Made by a program: the position numbers and the translations under genes | Shown: piece after piece, positions 52,938-61,840 of the stretch | Layout of the letters: every line of letters begins with the position of its first letter | Numbering within the stretch: the stretch's first letter is position 1 | Notes under the pieces: generated by a model | What the model saw: only the letters and a program-made list of their open reading frames with translations | What the model was told of the DNA's origin: nothing | Databases searched by the model: none | Assembly: GCA_045656705.1 (NCBI GenBank) | Contig: JAZORR010000035.1 | Location: 1 to 64,000, forward strand | DNA length: 64,000 bases | Direction of reading: 5' to 3' | Source of the DNA: RGIG4576 sp045656705 | GTDB taxonomy: Bacteria > Bacteroidota > Bacteroidia > Bacteroidales > Muribaculaceae

Positions 52938-54140
52938 TAAAAATTCTTTTATAAATTCGTCATCTTTCATTGTGCCTAAAGCACCATTGCCTACAGTGCG
53001 TTCGCTAAAAGATGTAATTCCATCGCCTTGCACATCGTTGCGATAAATCAATAATGGCACAGGAGAGGAAGAATGTGTGCGAATAGCACATGGAGTAGGA
53101 TGGTCTGGCAAAACGGCAATGCTTACAGGCTCTTTCATCTGCTTAATGGCGTCAAGAAGAGGAGCACATACACGCGTGTCGAGTGCTTCAATGGTGCGTT
53201 TCTTGAGTTCGTAGTCACCTTCGTGACCTGCTTCGTCGCTTGCCTCTATATGAAGAAACACAAAGTCGCAACCATCATTGAGTGCATTGATGGCAGCGTT
53301 TACTTTTCCTTCGTAATTAGTGTTCCAAAGGCCTGTAGCACCTTCTACGATAATAGGTTTGAGACCACAATATACACCAATTCCTCTGATTAGGTCAACG
53401 GCCGAAATCACCACACCTTTCTTTACTCCAAATTTTTCGCCAAGAGTTTGCATAGCAGGCTTATATCCCGCCGACCAAGGCCAAATGCTATTAGCAGGGT
53501 CTCTACCTTCTGCAATGCGTTTCAAATTGATAGGGTGCTTTGCGAGCAATTCTTGAGAACGAATAATAAGATGGTTGAGTAATTTGGCTGTATCGTTAGC
53601 CTCTTCCTTTTCAGCCTTTACAAGTACATCGGCAAAAGGAGTTCCAGGTACATCGTGAGGAGGAGTGCAATGTACATATTTATTTCCACCTTTTATTTTT
53701 AGTAGGTGACGATATGACACACCGGGGAAAAATCTTACATTCTCATCGGCAAGATTTTCATTAAGATAATCGATGAGGATATTAGCTTCTTCGTCGGATA
53801 TATGTCCGGCAGAGTGGTTCTTGATTTTTTCGTTTTCGATGCAAATAAGATTACATCGCATAGCCATCTCTCCTTGTTCTATTTCTATGCCCATACTTGC
53901 AGCTTCAAGCGAACCTCTGCCCTCAAATACCTTATCAAGATTGTAACCAAGTAGAGCCAAATGTGCCACTTCGCTACCTGGAGCATAACCTTCGGGAACG
54001 GTGTGCAACGATCCTACTCGTGATTGAGATGTAAGCCAATCAAGGTGTGGCGTGTGAGCCGCTTCGAGTGGAGTAAGTCCACCCAATTGTTCTATAGGCT
54101 CGTCGGCCATTCCATCAGCAAGTATGATTATATATTTCAT
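52923..54140 (-). CDS. ApgM-type phosphoglycerate mutase, probable homoserine kinase
   Basis: A 405-residue alkaline-phosphatase-superfamily protein of the archaeal ApgM type. It has ILADGMADEPI at the N-terminus with the metal Asp, LALLGYNLDKVFEGRGSLEA, GRDPANSIWPWSAGYKPAM and the C-terminal DHPTPCAIRTHSSSPVPLLIY. In Bacteroidetes this gene lies between thrA and thrC where homoserine kinase would be, and genome-context work has proposed it as the missing kinase. No ThrB homologue is seen in this operon. Homoserine phosphorylation is therefore likely but inferred. Confidence 0.88.
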   Translation of the reverse strand: MKYIIILADGMADEPIEQLGGLTPLEAAHTPHLDWLTSQSRVGSLHTVPEGYAPGSEVAHLALLGYNLDKVFEGRGSLEAASMGIEIEQGEMAMRCNLICIENEKIKNHSAGHISDEEANILIDYLNENLADENVRFFPGVSYRHLLKIKGGNKYVHCTPPHDVPGTPFADVLVKAEKEEANDTAKLLNHLIIRSQELLAKHPINLKRIAEGRDPANSIWPWSAGYKPAMQTLGEKFGVKKGVVISAVDLIRGIGVYCGLKPIIVEGATGLWNTNYEGKVNAAINALNDGCDFVFLHIEASDEAGHEGDYELKKRTIEALDTRVCAPLLDAIKQMKEPVSIAVLPDHPTPCAIRTHSSSPVPLLIYRNDVQGDGITSFSERTVGNGALGTMKDDEFIKEFLRESI

Positions 54141-54154
54141 AAATTTTAGAAAAA

Positions 54155-56593
54155 TTATCTTACGTTAGCGATACTTATAATATCGGAGAAAATACCAGCG
54201 GCAGTTACTTCAGCTCCAGCACCATATCCCTTGATAACCATAGGATATTCGTTGTAACGCTCAGTGGTGATGAGAATCACATTGTTGCTGCCAGCAAGTG
54301 TATAGAATGGGTGAGTTTGGTCTACAGCTTCAAGACCAAGAGACACCTTACCCTCGTCCATACGAGCCACGAAACGAAGATGTTCGTTTTTGTCGGCTGT
54401 GTTTTTACGCATTACCTCAAATTCGGCATCCATACCTTCCACGTTCTTGAAAAAATCGTCAAGTGTTCCTTCAAAGAACTTTTCAGGAATAAACAAATTT
54501 CGTGCCACATCTTCCTGTTCTACCTTATAGCCTGCTTCACGGGCAAGAATTACAATCTTTCGTGCCACATCTTTGCCACAAAGGTCAATGCGAGGATCTG
54601 GTTCACTGTAACCAGCTTCTTGAGCCATCTTAATAGCTTTGCTAAGAGGTATTTCTGAACTGATAGTATTGAAAATATAGTTCAGTGTACCCGAAAGTAC
54701 AGCTTCAATCTTAATAATCTTATCACCTGTAGCCATAAGACTATTTATGGTGTTGATGATAGGCAATCCTGCACCCACATTTGTTTCGAAGAGGAATTTT
54801 ACACCTTTCTTGTGTGTCAAATTCTTGAGGTGTAGATAACTGTCGTAGGCTGAAGAAGCTGCAATCTTGTTAGCTGCCACCACGTTCACGTTGTGCTCGA
54901 TAAGACTGTCATAGATACTTGCAATATCGGCACTTGCAGTACAATCCACAAATACAGAATTGAATATATTCATTTCGATGATGCTATCTCTGATAATTTG
55001 AGGTGTAGCAACAACATCGGAAGAAGCGAGAGCCTCTTGATAATTTTCAAGATTGATACCGTCTCTATTAAATACACATTTTTTAGAATTTGCAATACCA
55101 ACGATGCGTAGTTCAAGCGATTTATTTTTTAATAGATTTTCTTGTTGGTGTTGGATTTGAGAAAGCAATTTATTACCTACATTGCCTACACCCGCGATGA
55201 AAAGATTTAACACCTGAGTTTCCGACAAGAAGAAACTATCGTGAATGACGTTCAATGCTTTTTTTAAACTACGGCTTGCGATAACGAACGAGATATTTGT
55301 TTCGGATGCACCTTGTGCACATGCTATTACATTGATACCATTTCGTCCGAGAGTATTAAATAGCTTACCTGCAATGCCTGGCGTATGCTTCATGTTTTCT
55401 CCAACGATAGCCACTGTGGCAAGGTCTTTTTCAGGAGTAATATCGCTGATTTCTCCTGTGAGAAGTTCGCTTGCAAATTCATCTTGCAATACCTTTACAG
55501 CCTTTTCTGCATCACCATTTTTTACGGCAAAAGAAGTGTTGTGCTCAGAAGATGCTTGTGATACCAAGAACACACTGATACCATTGCGAGAAAGAGCAGT
55601 AAAGATGCGAGAGTTTACTCCGATTACGCCTACCATACCGAAACCAGTAAGAGTGATAAGGCAAGTATCGTTGATAGAAGATATACCTTTGATAGCTTTG
55701 CCTTCAACAGAGCCGTGTTCGTCTGAGATAAGTGTACCCGGAGCCGAACTATTAAAAGTATTTTTGATGAGAATTGGGATATTCTTCTTGAATACAGGAT
55801 ATATAGTAGGAGGATACACCACCTTTGCACCGAAGTTACATAACTCCATAGCCTCAATAAATGTAAGTTTGTCGATTACATACGCCGATGAAATGACGCG
55901 TGGATCTGCTGTCATGAAACCATCTACGTCGGTCCAAATCTCAAGTTGAGAAGTATCGAGTGCGGCACAAATAATGGCTGCAGTGTAATCGCTACCACCT
56001 CGACCGAGGTTTGTGATGTCGTTTGCTACGGTATCCGATGAAATAAAGCCCGATACAAGTGCCACTTTGCCTGTAAAATTATCAAACTTTTCGTGAATAA
56101 GTTTTTCTGTCAATTCTACATTAAGCACGTGTTTGCCAAATTGTGTATCGGTCTTGATAAATTCGCGAGAATCGAAAAGAATAGCATCGTTTATCACGTT
56201 GCTTACGATAGTTGACGACATTCTTTCACCATAGCTCACAATTATATCGAGAGTGCGAGAAGATAGGTCCTTGATAAGAGACACCCCACGATAAATGTTG
56301 CCCAACTCTTCGAGGAGCATATCAATTTTCGAACGTACAGTACTAATGCGTTCTTGGAGTACAATGCCGTTAATCACAGTAATGTGACGTTCCACAATCT
56401 TGGCATAGTTTTGCATATATGTGATGTCGCCCGTAGATGCTTGATGAGCTGTATTTATAAGAAGGTCGGTAATGCCACCTAATGCCGACACTACCACTAT
56501 TACTTGTTCTTTGCAATTTTCTACAATAGCTTTTACATGACTTAGGCTTTCAACTGTTCCCACCGAAGTCCCGCCGAATTTAAGTACTTTCAT
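54155..56593 (-). CDS. thrA: Bifunctional aspartokinase/homoserine dehydrogenase
   Basis: Two steps of the aspartate pathway in one protein. The aspartokinase part (about 1-290) starts KVLKFGGTSVGT and has LGRGGSDYTAAI. Two ACT-like regulatory segments follow (about 305-455), with VSQASSEHNTSFAV and CAQGASETNISFV. The homoserine dehydrogenase part (about 460-812) has VGNVGNKLLSQI, VVAANKIAASSAYDSY, ETNVGAGLPIINT and EAGYSEPDPRIDL. The 812-residue length matches E. coli ThrA. First gene of the thrA-apgM-thrC run; feedback by threonine is expected. Confidence 0.97.
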   Translation of the reverse strand: MKVLKFGGTSVGTVESLSHVKAIVENCKEQVIVVVSALGGITDLLINTAHQASTGDITYMQNYAKIVERHITVINGIVLQERISTVRSKIDMLLEELGNIYRGVSLIKDLSSRTLDIIVSYGERMSSTIVSNVINDAILFDSREFIKTDTQFGKHVLNVELTEKLIHEKFDNFTGKVALVSGFISSDTVANDITNLGRGGSDYTAAIICAALDTSQLEIWTDVDGFMTADPRVISSAYVIDKLTFIEAMELCNFGAKVVYPPTIYPVFKKNIPILIKNTFNSSAPGTLISDEHGSVEGKAIKGISSINDTCLITLTGFGMVGVIGVNSRIFTALSRNGISVFLVSQASSEHNTSFAVKNGDAEKAVKVLQDEFASELLTGEISDITPEKDLATVAIVGENMKHTPGIAGKLFNTLGRNGINVIACAQGASETNISFVIASRSLKKALNVIHDSFFLSETQVLNLFIAGVGNVGNKLLSQIQHQQENLLKNKSLELRIVGIANSKKCVFNRDGINLENYQEALASSDVVATPQIIRDSIIEMNIFNSVFVDCTASADIASIYDSLIEHNVNVVAANKIAASSAYDSYLHLKNLTHKKGVKFLFETNVGAGLPIINTINSLMATGDKIIKIEAVLSGTLNYIFNTISSEIPLSKAIKMAQEAGYSEPDPRIDLCGKDVARKIVILAREAGYKVEQEDVARNLFIPEKFFEGTLDDFFKNVEGMDAEFEVMRKNTADKNEHLRFVARMDEGKVSLGLEAVDQTHPFYTLAGSNNVILITTERYNEYPMVIKGYGAGAEVTAAGIFSDIISIANVR

Positions 56594-56670
56594 CGGTAAA
56601 TTATATTCTTATAGATGTTTTTATATTGTGATGTTAAAGTCTCTGTTGTTAAGTAATGCTTAGTAGCCAC
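56590..56670 (-). other. Possible Thr-rich leader frame overlapping the thrA start
   Basis: A GTG at 56670 opens a 26-codon frame ending in TGA that overlaps the thrA ATG. It contains five Thr codons within eleven positions and three Ile codons. There is no ATG start and no clear attenuator hairpin, so it may be chance. The remainder of the 292-base gap up to yqgE is AT-rich, with a TATCTTTA box (56716-56709) as the best thrA promoter candidate. Confidence 0.25.
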
Positions 56671-56847
56671 TATTGGTATTATGCGAATAGCAGCTTGTTA
56701 ATTTGTTGTAAAGATAATACATTTTACTCAAATATCGGTAATAAATATGCAAGAAAAGTAATTAAATGTAACTTTTTTACTAAAATATAAAAAATATGCA
56801 TTTAATTAGTGGTTTATATATGTAATTCTTGCATATTGTCTGTATAT

Positions 56848-56878
56848 TTTGTTCTCTCAATAAATATCATTAACTTTG
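56848..56878 (+). promoter_or_regulatory. yqgE promoter, nearly leaderless
   Basis: TTTG (56848-56851), 19 bases, TAACTTTG (56871-56878), an exact consensus. The ATG at 56886 is only seven bases beyond the -7 box, so the leader is a few bases at most. Confidence 0.85.
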
Positions 56879-56885
56879 TGATGAT

Positions 56886-57488
56886 ATGGATATTTTAGAT
56901 TCTGATATATTACGATTGAAATTTGACCAACCAATGCCGAAGGTGGGGAATATTCTCATTGCCGAACCATTAATGCCAAGTGCTATTTTTAAGCGTGCTA
57001 CTATTATTCTTATAGAACATAGTGATTCCTTTGGTTCTATGGGATTTATTACCAATCATCGTGCAGAGTATACACTCAACGAACTTGTGGAAGAAATAGA
57101 CTGCGAGGAAGAAATTCCTGTGTATATGGGTGGACCGGTTCATACTAATAGATTGTTTTATATCCATACTTTAGGCAATCTTATACCCGATTCTACAGAG
57201 ATAGGTGATGGACTATATGTGGGTGGTGATTTTGGTGCTATGATTGAATATGTTAACTCTAATGCACCTATACATGGGCGAGTGCGTTTTATTCTTGGTT
57301 ATAGTGGTTGGGATAAGGAACAGCTACTTGACGAAATTAAAAATTATGATTGGGCTGTGGTGGAAAATCACGATACACATCGATTTATAACCGAAGAAGG
57401 AGAAATGGCTTGGCGTAATGTGGTGCAAACCCTCGACGAACGATATAGATTATGGTTAAATTGCCCTTCTTCGGTAATCTTAAACTAA
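56886..57488 (+). CDS. YqgE/AlgH family protein
   Basis: A 200-residue soluble protein of the YqgE/AlgH family (DUF179). It shows GNILIAEPLMPSAIFKRATI, MGFITNHRAEYTLNEL, YMGGPVHTNRLFYIHTLG, GLYVGGDFGAMIEYV and RFILGYSGWDKEQL, all family hallmarks. The molecular function is unsettled; AlgH was named for alginate regulation in Pseudomonas. It is a single gene convergent with the GNAT gene, with only six bases between them. Confidence 0.93.
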   Translation: MDILDSDILRLKFDQPMPKVGNILIAEPLMPSAIFKRATIILIEHSDSFGSMGFITNHRAEYTLNELVEEIDCEEEIPVYMGGPVHTNRLFYIHTLGNLIPDSTEIGDGLYVGGDFGAMIEYVNSNAPIHGRVRFILGYSGWDKEQLLDEIKNYDWAVVENHDTHRFITEEGEMAWRNVVQTLDERYRLWLNCPSSVILN

Positions 57489-57494
57489 AAACTA

Positions 57495-58025
57495 TTATTT
57501 AAATAACTTTTGAAACACTACGGCATCTCCGTAAGTATTTGCTCTTCGTATCCATGAGCGTAGACATCCACATGTATCAAAACCACATTTTTTAAAAAGG
57601 TTTATAGCAGATTGATTGCTTTTTTCTGTAATAGCCAATAGAGAATGCATTCCGATATGTTCGTTGCAGTATGATGCCAATAAATCTAATGCGTGGGTAG
57701 CATAACCTTTACCTTGATGTAATGAGTCGATAAGGATACCTACCGATGCGTGGCGATTTACAGGATCGAAATCAAATAGGTCTACAGTACCAATTGGGAT
57801 GTTGTTACTATTTTCTACAATTACAAAACGCAGTTGTCTACTTTTGAAAATATCAGCTTCATAGGTATCGATGTATTCCCATAGTTGGTGGTGGGTGTAT
57901 GGTGCTATTGTGTTCGCCACATGCCATAGCGAACAATCGTTTTCCCAAATGAAGAGCATCTCAAGATCGCTCATCTCTGGAGCACGCAAAGTGAGTATTT
58001 CGTCTTTTAAAAATGAAGGTTTCAT
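57495..58025 (-). CDS. GNAT family N-acetyltransferase
   Basis: A 176-residue acetyltransferase of the RimJ/SpeG-like branch. LRAPEMSDLEMLFIWEND at the N-terminus, GTVDLFDFDPVNRHASVGILI, and the acetyl-CoA loop HQGKGYATHALDLL (about 109-122) with AINLFKKCGFDTCG are typical. The substrate is unknown. Divergent from the pantothenate kinase gene. Confidence 0.9.
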   Translation of the reverse strand: MKPSFLKDEILTLRAPEMSDLEMLFIWENDCSLWHVANTIAPYTHHQLWEYIDTYEADIFKSRQLRFVIVENSNNIPIGTVDLFDFDPVNRHASVGILIDSLHQGKGYATHALDLLASYCNEHIGMHSLLAITEKSNQSAINLFKKCGFDTCGCLRSWIRRANTYGDAVVFQKLFK

Positions 58026-58048
58026 ACAATTTTATTATGTTTCTTTGG

Positions 58049-58056
58049 CAAAGATA
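58049..58056 (-). promoter_or_regulatory. -7 box of the GNAT gene
   Basis: TATCTTTG on the minus strand, 23 bases before the start codon. Confidence 0.6.
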
Positions 58057-58079
58057 GGAATTTATCTAAAAATAAATAT

Positions 58080-58087
58080 TACCTTTG
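58080..58087 (+). promoter_or_regulatory. -7 box of the pantothenate kinase gene
   Basis: TACCTTTG, 25 bases before the ATG at 58113. Confidence 0.6.
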
Positions 58088-58112
58088 GCGCATATATGTA
58101 TAAAATAATCTT

Positions 58113-58937
58113 ATGGGATTAGTAATTGGAATTGATGTGGGTGGTAGTACCACCAAAATTATAGGCCTTAATTGCAAAGGCGAAATTCAATCACCTTTGT
58201 TTATTACAGCCACCGACCCAGTGACTTCGCTTTTTGGAGCATTTGGAAAATATGTCTATGACAATGGTTTTAAACTGAGCGATATAGAGCAAGTGATGCT
58301 CACGGGTGCAGGAAGTGCATTTATCGATGGTGATCTTTATGGATTGCCTACTGCTAAGACTGATGAGTTTCTATCCAATGGGCTTGGTGCGAGCTATGGC
58401 ATGGACCTCGAGAAACTTATAGTGGTGAGTATGGGGACAGGTACGTCGTATGTGCGTATTGATGATGAAGGTATTCGCCATATTGGTGGTATAAGTATGG
58501 GTGGAGGTACTTTGCAAGGTTTGTCGCAGTTATTATTGAAAACTCGTAATTTCCATAAAATATGTGAGCTTGCATCACGAGGTAATATTGAAAATATCAA
58601 TCTTCAAATCAAAGATATTTGTAAACACGACCTTGAGAATCTGCCGCTTGATGCTACTGCATCATTCTTTGGTAAAGTGTCGAGCAATGACTTGTCAGAT
58701 GAAGATGTGGCGCTTGGACTCATATTTATGGTGGTGCAATCGATAGGTTCATCGGCAGTGTTTTCTGCTATGAATAGTGATATAAACGATTTTGTGATGA
58801 TAGGAAATCTTGCACAGTTGCCACAGTGTAAAATGGTGTTCCCATTGATGGAGAGAATTTATGGGGTAAAATTCCATATTCCACATCTTGCTGAATTCCG
58901 TACTGCACTGGGTGCTGCATTGGCTTACAAGAAATAA
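58113..58937 (+). CDS. coaW: Type II pantothenate kinase
   Basis: Phosphorylates pantothenate, the first step of coenzyme A synthesis. The ASKHA-fold phosphate loop GIDVGGSTTKIIGL is at residues 5-18. VMLTGAGSAFIDGDLYGLPTAKTDEF (split around Phe), VSMGTGTSYV and ISMGGGTLQGLSQLLL are typical of type II kinases as in Staphylococcus. At 274 residues it is of bacterial length. It is unlike the type I and III enzymes. The symbol follows Staphylococcus usage. Confidence 0.88.
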   Translation: MGLVIGIDVGGSTTKIIGLNCKGEIQSPLFITATDPVTSLFGAFGKYVYDNGFKLSDIEQVMLTGAGSAFIDGDLYGLPTAKTDEFLSNGLGASYGMDLEKLIVVSMGTGTSYVRIDDEGIRHIGGISMGGGTLQGLSQLLLKTRNFHKICELASRGNIENINLQIKDICKHDLENLPLDATASFFGKVSSNDLSDEDVALGLIFMVVQSIGSSAVFSAMNSDINDFVMIGNLAQLPQCKMVFPLMERIYGVKFHIPHLAEFRTALGAALAYKK

Positions 58938-58979
58938 AAAAATAACCTCGCAAAGAATTTTGTGAGGTTATTTTTTTTG
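58938..58979. terminator. Bidirectional terminator between coaW and recR
   Basis: AATAACCTCGCAAA pairs with TTTTGTGAGGTTATT, with one mismatch, flanked by A-runs and T-runs. Confidence 0.92.
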
Positions 58980-58991
58980 ATGTAGCATATA

Positions 58992-59621
58992 TTATTTCTT
59001 GGCAAACGAATCGGAGAATAGAGTGCGATTGAGGATAGAGCGTCCTAAGGTGAGTTCGTCAGTGTACTCTATGTCGTTTCCTACACTCATGCCTCGTGCC
59101 AACATTGTGATTTTTACATCGGTGTATGGGGCAAGACGACGGAAAATATAGAAATTTGTGGTATCTCCTTCCATAGTGGCACTTAGAGCCAAAATTACCT
59201 CTTTTACGCTTCCCGATTTTACTCTTTCCTCAAGACTATCTATCTGAATGTCTTGTGGACCTACGCCGTCCATCGGAGAGATTAATCCTCCAAGCACATG
59301 GTAAAGACCATGGTGCTGATGAGTGTTTTCGATGCTCATCACATCTTTTACATTTTCCACCACACAGATTACTTCAGAATCGCGCGATGGGTTTGAGCAA
59401 ATAGGGCAAACTTCACTTTCGGAGATGTTGTGACATTGTGAGCAGTATCTGATTTCCTTGCGTAGTTTGATAATGGCTTCTCCAAACGAGATAGAAGCAT
59501 TCTCATTTTGTCGCAATAGGTATAATACCAAGCGTAGTGCAGTTTTGCGTCCTATTCCGGGAAGTTTGGCAAATTCACTTACGGCATTTTCGAGCAATGT
59601 AGAGGCAAATTCTTGTTCCAT
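58992..59621 (-). CDS. recR: Recombination protein RecR
   Basis: Part of the RecFOR complex that loads RecA on gapped DNA. It shows the N-terminal FAKLPGIGRKTALRL helix-hairpin-helix (about 17-31), the zinc motif CSQCHNISESEVCPIC (about 55-70), a Toprim segment ICVVENVKDVMSIE, and YHVLGGLISPMDGVGP. The 209-residue length is standard. Operonic with fprA (13-base gap). Confidence 0.97.
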   Translation of the reverse strand: MEQEFASTLLENAVSEFAKLPGIGRKTALRLVLYLLRQNENASISFGEAIIKLRKEIRYCSQCHNISESEVCPICSNPSRDSEVICVVENVKDVMSIENTHQHHGLYHVLGGLISPMDGVGPQDIQIDSLEERVKSGSVKEVILALSATMEGDTTNFYIFRRLAPYTDVKITMLARGMSVGNDIEYTDELTLGRSILNRTLFSDSFAKK

Positions 59622-59634
59622 ATCGTGGGGTTTG

Positions 59635-60798
59635 TTATTTAGTGGCTACAATAGCATCTGCAAGTTCTTCGAGACGTAAAACATCGGTTTGTTTCATTTT
59701 TCCACGAATGGTCACAATGTTGTCGATTACCTCAATATCTTTCAATCGTTCCATTTGAGCACGCATCAACTTACCTGCAACAGGAGCCCAAGAACCATTT
59801 TCGATAAACGATACTTTTCGATTTTGGTAACTCTTATCTTGTAAGTGATGGATAAAATCATTCATAGGAGGGAAAATACCAGCATCATAACTCGATGCAG
59901 CCAACACAAGGTGACTATATTTGAATGCATCTTCCACGGCTTCGGCCATATCGCTACGACATAAATCGGCTGTAGATACTTTCTGGATACCTTTATCACG
60001 AAGAATTTGAGCAAGTCGCTCTGCAGCTTCGGCAGTGTTGCCATGAATAGATGCGTAGGCTACAAACACTCCGTCTACTTCGGGGCGATAATCGCTCCAT
60101 ATGTCATATAATCCTATGTAATAAGGTAAATTTTCGGTAAGAATAGGACCATGAAGCGGACAAATTGTTAGTACATCGAGGTGACTTACCTTGCGTAGTA
60201 GGTTTTGAACTTGAGTGCCATATTTACCGCAGATATTGAAATAGTATCGGCGTGCTTCACAAGCCCATTCCTCATCGTGACACAATGCCCCAAATTTACC
60301 AAAAGCATCGGCCGAAAAGAATACCTTATCTTTTTGGTCGTAGGTGGTCATAACTTCTGGCCAATGCACCATTGGAGCCATTACAAATTGTAATGTGTGT
60401 TTGCCGAGCGAAATGGTATCGTTTTCGCCCACGACAATAGTGCGATCGGTGAAATTTATGCCTTCGTTATATAGAGGAAGCATTTTAATGGCTTTGTCAG
60501 AAGCTATGATTTTTACTTTGGTGTATTTGGCCATAAAATCGGCAATAGCACCAGAGTGGTCGGGTTCCATATGTTGTACCACAAGATAATCGGGTGTGCG
60601 TCCGTTTAACGCATTTTCAAGATTTGTCCACCATTCAGAAGCTTTGCGACTGTCTACAGTGTCCATTACAGCTACTTTTTCGTCTAAAATCACATACGAA
60701 TTGTAAGCCATACCGTTTGGTGTGATATATTGACTCTCAAATAAATCTAAATCAAGGTCGTCTACACCAATGTATTTTATATCTTTTGAAATTTCCAT
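59635..60798 (-). CDS. Type A flavodiiron-like protein (FprA family)
   Basis: Reduces oxygen or nitric oxide in anaerobes. The N-terminal MBL domain carries the diiron motif H76-x-E78-x-D80-H81 (HMEPDHSGAI), with MVHWPEVM and CPLHGPIL supplying further His. The C-terminal flavodoxin domain starts VAYASIHGNTAEAAERL (about 248-264) and includes SSYDAGIFPPM. At 387 residues there is no rubredoxin fusion. It precedes recR. The 5' leader contains a hairpin. Confidence 0.93.
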   Translation of the reverse strand: MEISKDIKYIGVDDLDLDLFESQYITPNGMAYNSYVILDEKVAVMDTVDSRKASEWWTNLENALNGRTPDYLVVQHMEPDHSGAIADFMAKYTKVKIIASDKAIKMLPLYNEGINFTDRTIVVGENDTISLGKHTLQFVMAPMVHWPEVMTTYDQKDKVFFSADAFGKFGALCHDEEWACEARRYYFNICGKYGTQVQNLLRKVSHLDVLTICPLHGPILTENLPYYIGLYDIWSDYRPEVDGVFVAYASIHGNTAEAAERLAQILRDKGIQKVSTADLCRSDMAEAVEDAFKYSHLVLAASSYDAGIFPPMNDFIHHLQDKSYQNRKVSFIENGSWAPVAGKLMRAQMERLKDIEVIDNIVTIRGKMKQTDVLRLEELADAIVATK

Positions 60799-60846
60799 TC
60801 TTTTAGTAGAGTATTAGGTGTTTTATCCTATTAAAACTAATAAATA

Positions 60847-60888
60847 AAGCACTTGGTTAAAGTGCTTGCTATTCTATGTGCAAAGTTA
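60847..60888 (-). promoter_or_regulatory. fprA -7 box and leader hairpin
   Basis: TAACTTTG (60888-60881, minus) starts a leader of about 80 bases. AAGCACTT and AAGTGCTT (60847-60867) form a perfect 8-bp hairpin in it. No -33 box is clear. Confidence 0.55.
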
Positions 60889-60933
60889 CTCATAAAATGC
60901 CATATACCGATACTCCTATTCATAAATTTATTG

Positions 60934-60941
60934 TATCTTTG
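60934..60941 (+). promoter_or_regulatory. -7 box of engB
   Basis: TATCTTTG, 21 bases before the ATG. Confidence 0.6.
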
Positions 60942-60962
60942 CATTGAAAAATATTATTAGAT

Positions 60963-61568
60963 ATGAAAATTAAGTCAGCTGAATATATAATCAGTAACGC
61001 CGATGCAAGGAAATGTCCTGAGGGAAATATACCAGAATATGCGTTTATCGGGCGTTCGAATGTGGGAAAATCATCACTCATCAATATGCTTACTGAGCGT
61101 AATGCTCTTGCTAAAACATCGGCTACTCCTGGTAAAACACTTTTGATAAACCACTTCCTTATTAATAAAGAATGGTATATAGTTGACCTTCCTGGTTATG
61201 GTTACGCAAAACGAAGCAAAGACAGCCGTGAGAAATTCAGAAAGATTATCGAAGGCTATATCTTGCAACGCGAGCAAATGACAAATCTATTTGTGCTTGT
61301 GGACTCGCGTCACGATCCACAAAAGATAGACCTTGACTTTATGGAATGGTTGGGTGAGAATGGTGTGCCTTTCAGTATTGTGTTTACAAAGATGGACAAA
61401 CTTGGAAAAGTGGTAGGCGTATCTAATGTAAATAAATATCTGAAGAAGTTAAAAGAATCTTGGGAAGAATTGCCTCCATATTTCATGACATCGAGTGAAG
61501 ATGGACGAGGCAGAGAAGAAATCTTGAATTATATCGAAGAAATTAATAATAGTTTGAGTGCTGAGTAG
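60963..61568 (+). CDS. engB: Ribosome biogenesis GTPase YsxC/EngB
   Basis: GTPase needed for 50S assembly. G1 is GRSNVGKSS (residues 30-38), G3 is DLPGYGYAKRS, and G4 is FTKMDK, with MTSSE as G5. The 201-residue length is standard. A single gene between fprA and the second tRNA-Arg. Confidence 0.96.
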   Translation: MKIKSAEYIISNADARKCPEGNIPEYAFIGRSNVGKSSLINMLTERNALAKTSATPGKTLLINHFLINKEWYIVDLPGYGYAKRSKDSREKFRKIIEGYILQREQMTNLFVLVDSRHDPQKIDLDFMEWLGENGVPFSIVFTKMDKLGKVVGVSNVNKYLKKLKESWEELPPYFMTSSEDGRGREEILNYIEEINNSLSAE

Positions 61569-61620
61569 TAGTTCGTTAGTGAATTTCGGTGAAAATAATT
61601 TCAAGAAAGTGAGCCAAACA

Positions 61621-61652
61621 CTTGCAAGATTAAAATAAAGTTACTAACTTTG
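61621..61652 (+). promoter_or_regulatory. tRNA-Arg copy 2 promoter
   Basis: CTTG (61621-61624), 20 bases, TAACTTTG (61645-61652), continuing CACTCGCAAA. Confidence 0.85.
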
Positions 61653-61673
61653 CACTCGCAAATGAGAAATAAT

Positions 61674-61747
61674 GGTTCGCTAGCTCAACTGAATAGAGCA
61701 TCTGACTACGGATCAGAAGGTTACAGGTTTGAATCCTGTGCGAATCA
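61674..61747 (+). tRNA. tRNA-Arg(ACG), copy 2
   Basis: Identical to the copy at 45492-45565: acceptor GGTTCGC/GCGAATC, discriminator A, anticodon ACG. CCA is not encoded. Confidence 0.96.
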
Positions 61748-61751
61748 CTCG

Positions 61752-61786
61752 AAAATCGCAATTATCTATGATAGTTGCGATTTTTT
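61752..61786 (+). terminator. Terminator of tRNA-Arg copy 2
   Basis: AAAATCGCAA pairs with TTGCGATTTT, with inner CTAT/ATAG, followed by T. Confidence 0.9.
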
Positions 61787-61797
61787 GTTTATATTTG
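61767..61797 (+). promoter_or_regulatory. Promoter of the glycosyltransferase gene
   Basis: TATG (61767-61770), 19 bases, TATATTTG (61790-61797), about 44 bases before the ATG at 61841. Confidence 0.55.
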
Positions 61798-61840
61798 TCA
61801 TCGCAAATATTCACAGTCGATCAAGAACATCTTATTAAGA

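Larger units (their letters stand above)
61619..61747. repeat. Inverted duplicate containing tRNA-Arg and its promoter (right copy)
   Basis: Matches 45492-45621 in inverted orientation with one substitution. Similarity continues a little further upstream, interrupted by a 10-base insertion. Confidence 0.9.

Noticed and set aside
55245..55949. Plus-strand frame of about 234 codons inside thrA
   Set aside because: Antisense of the ACT and kinase regions of ThrA; no start context or motif.
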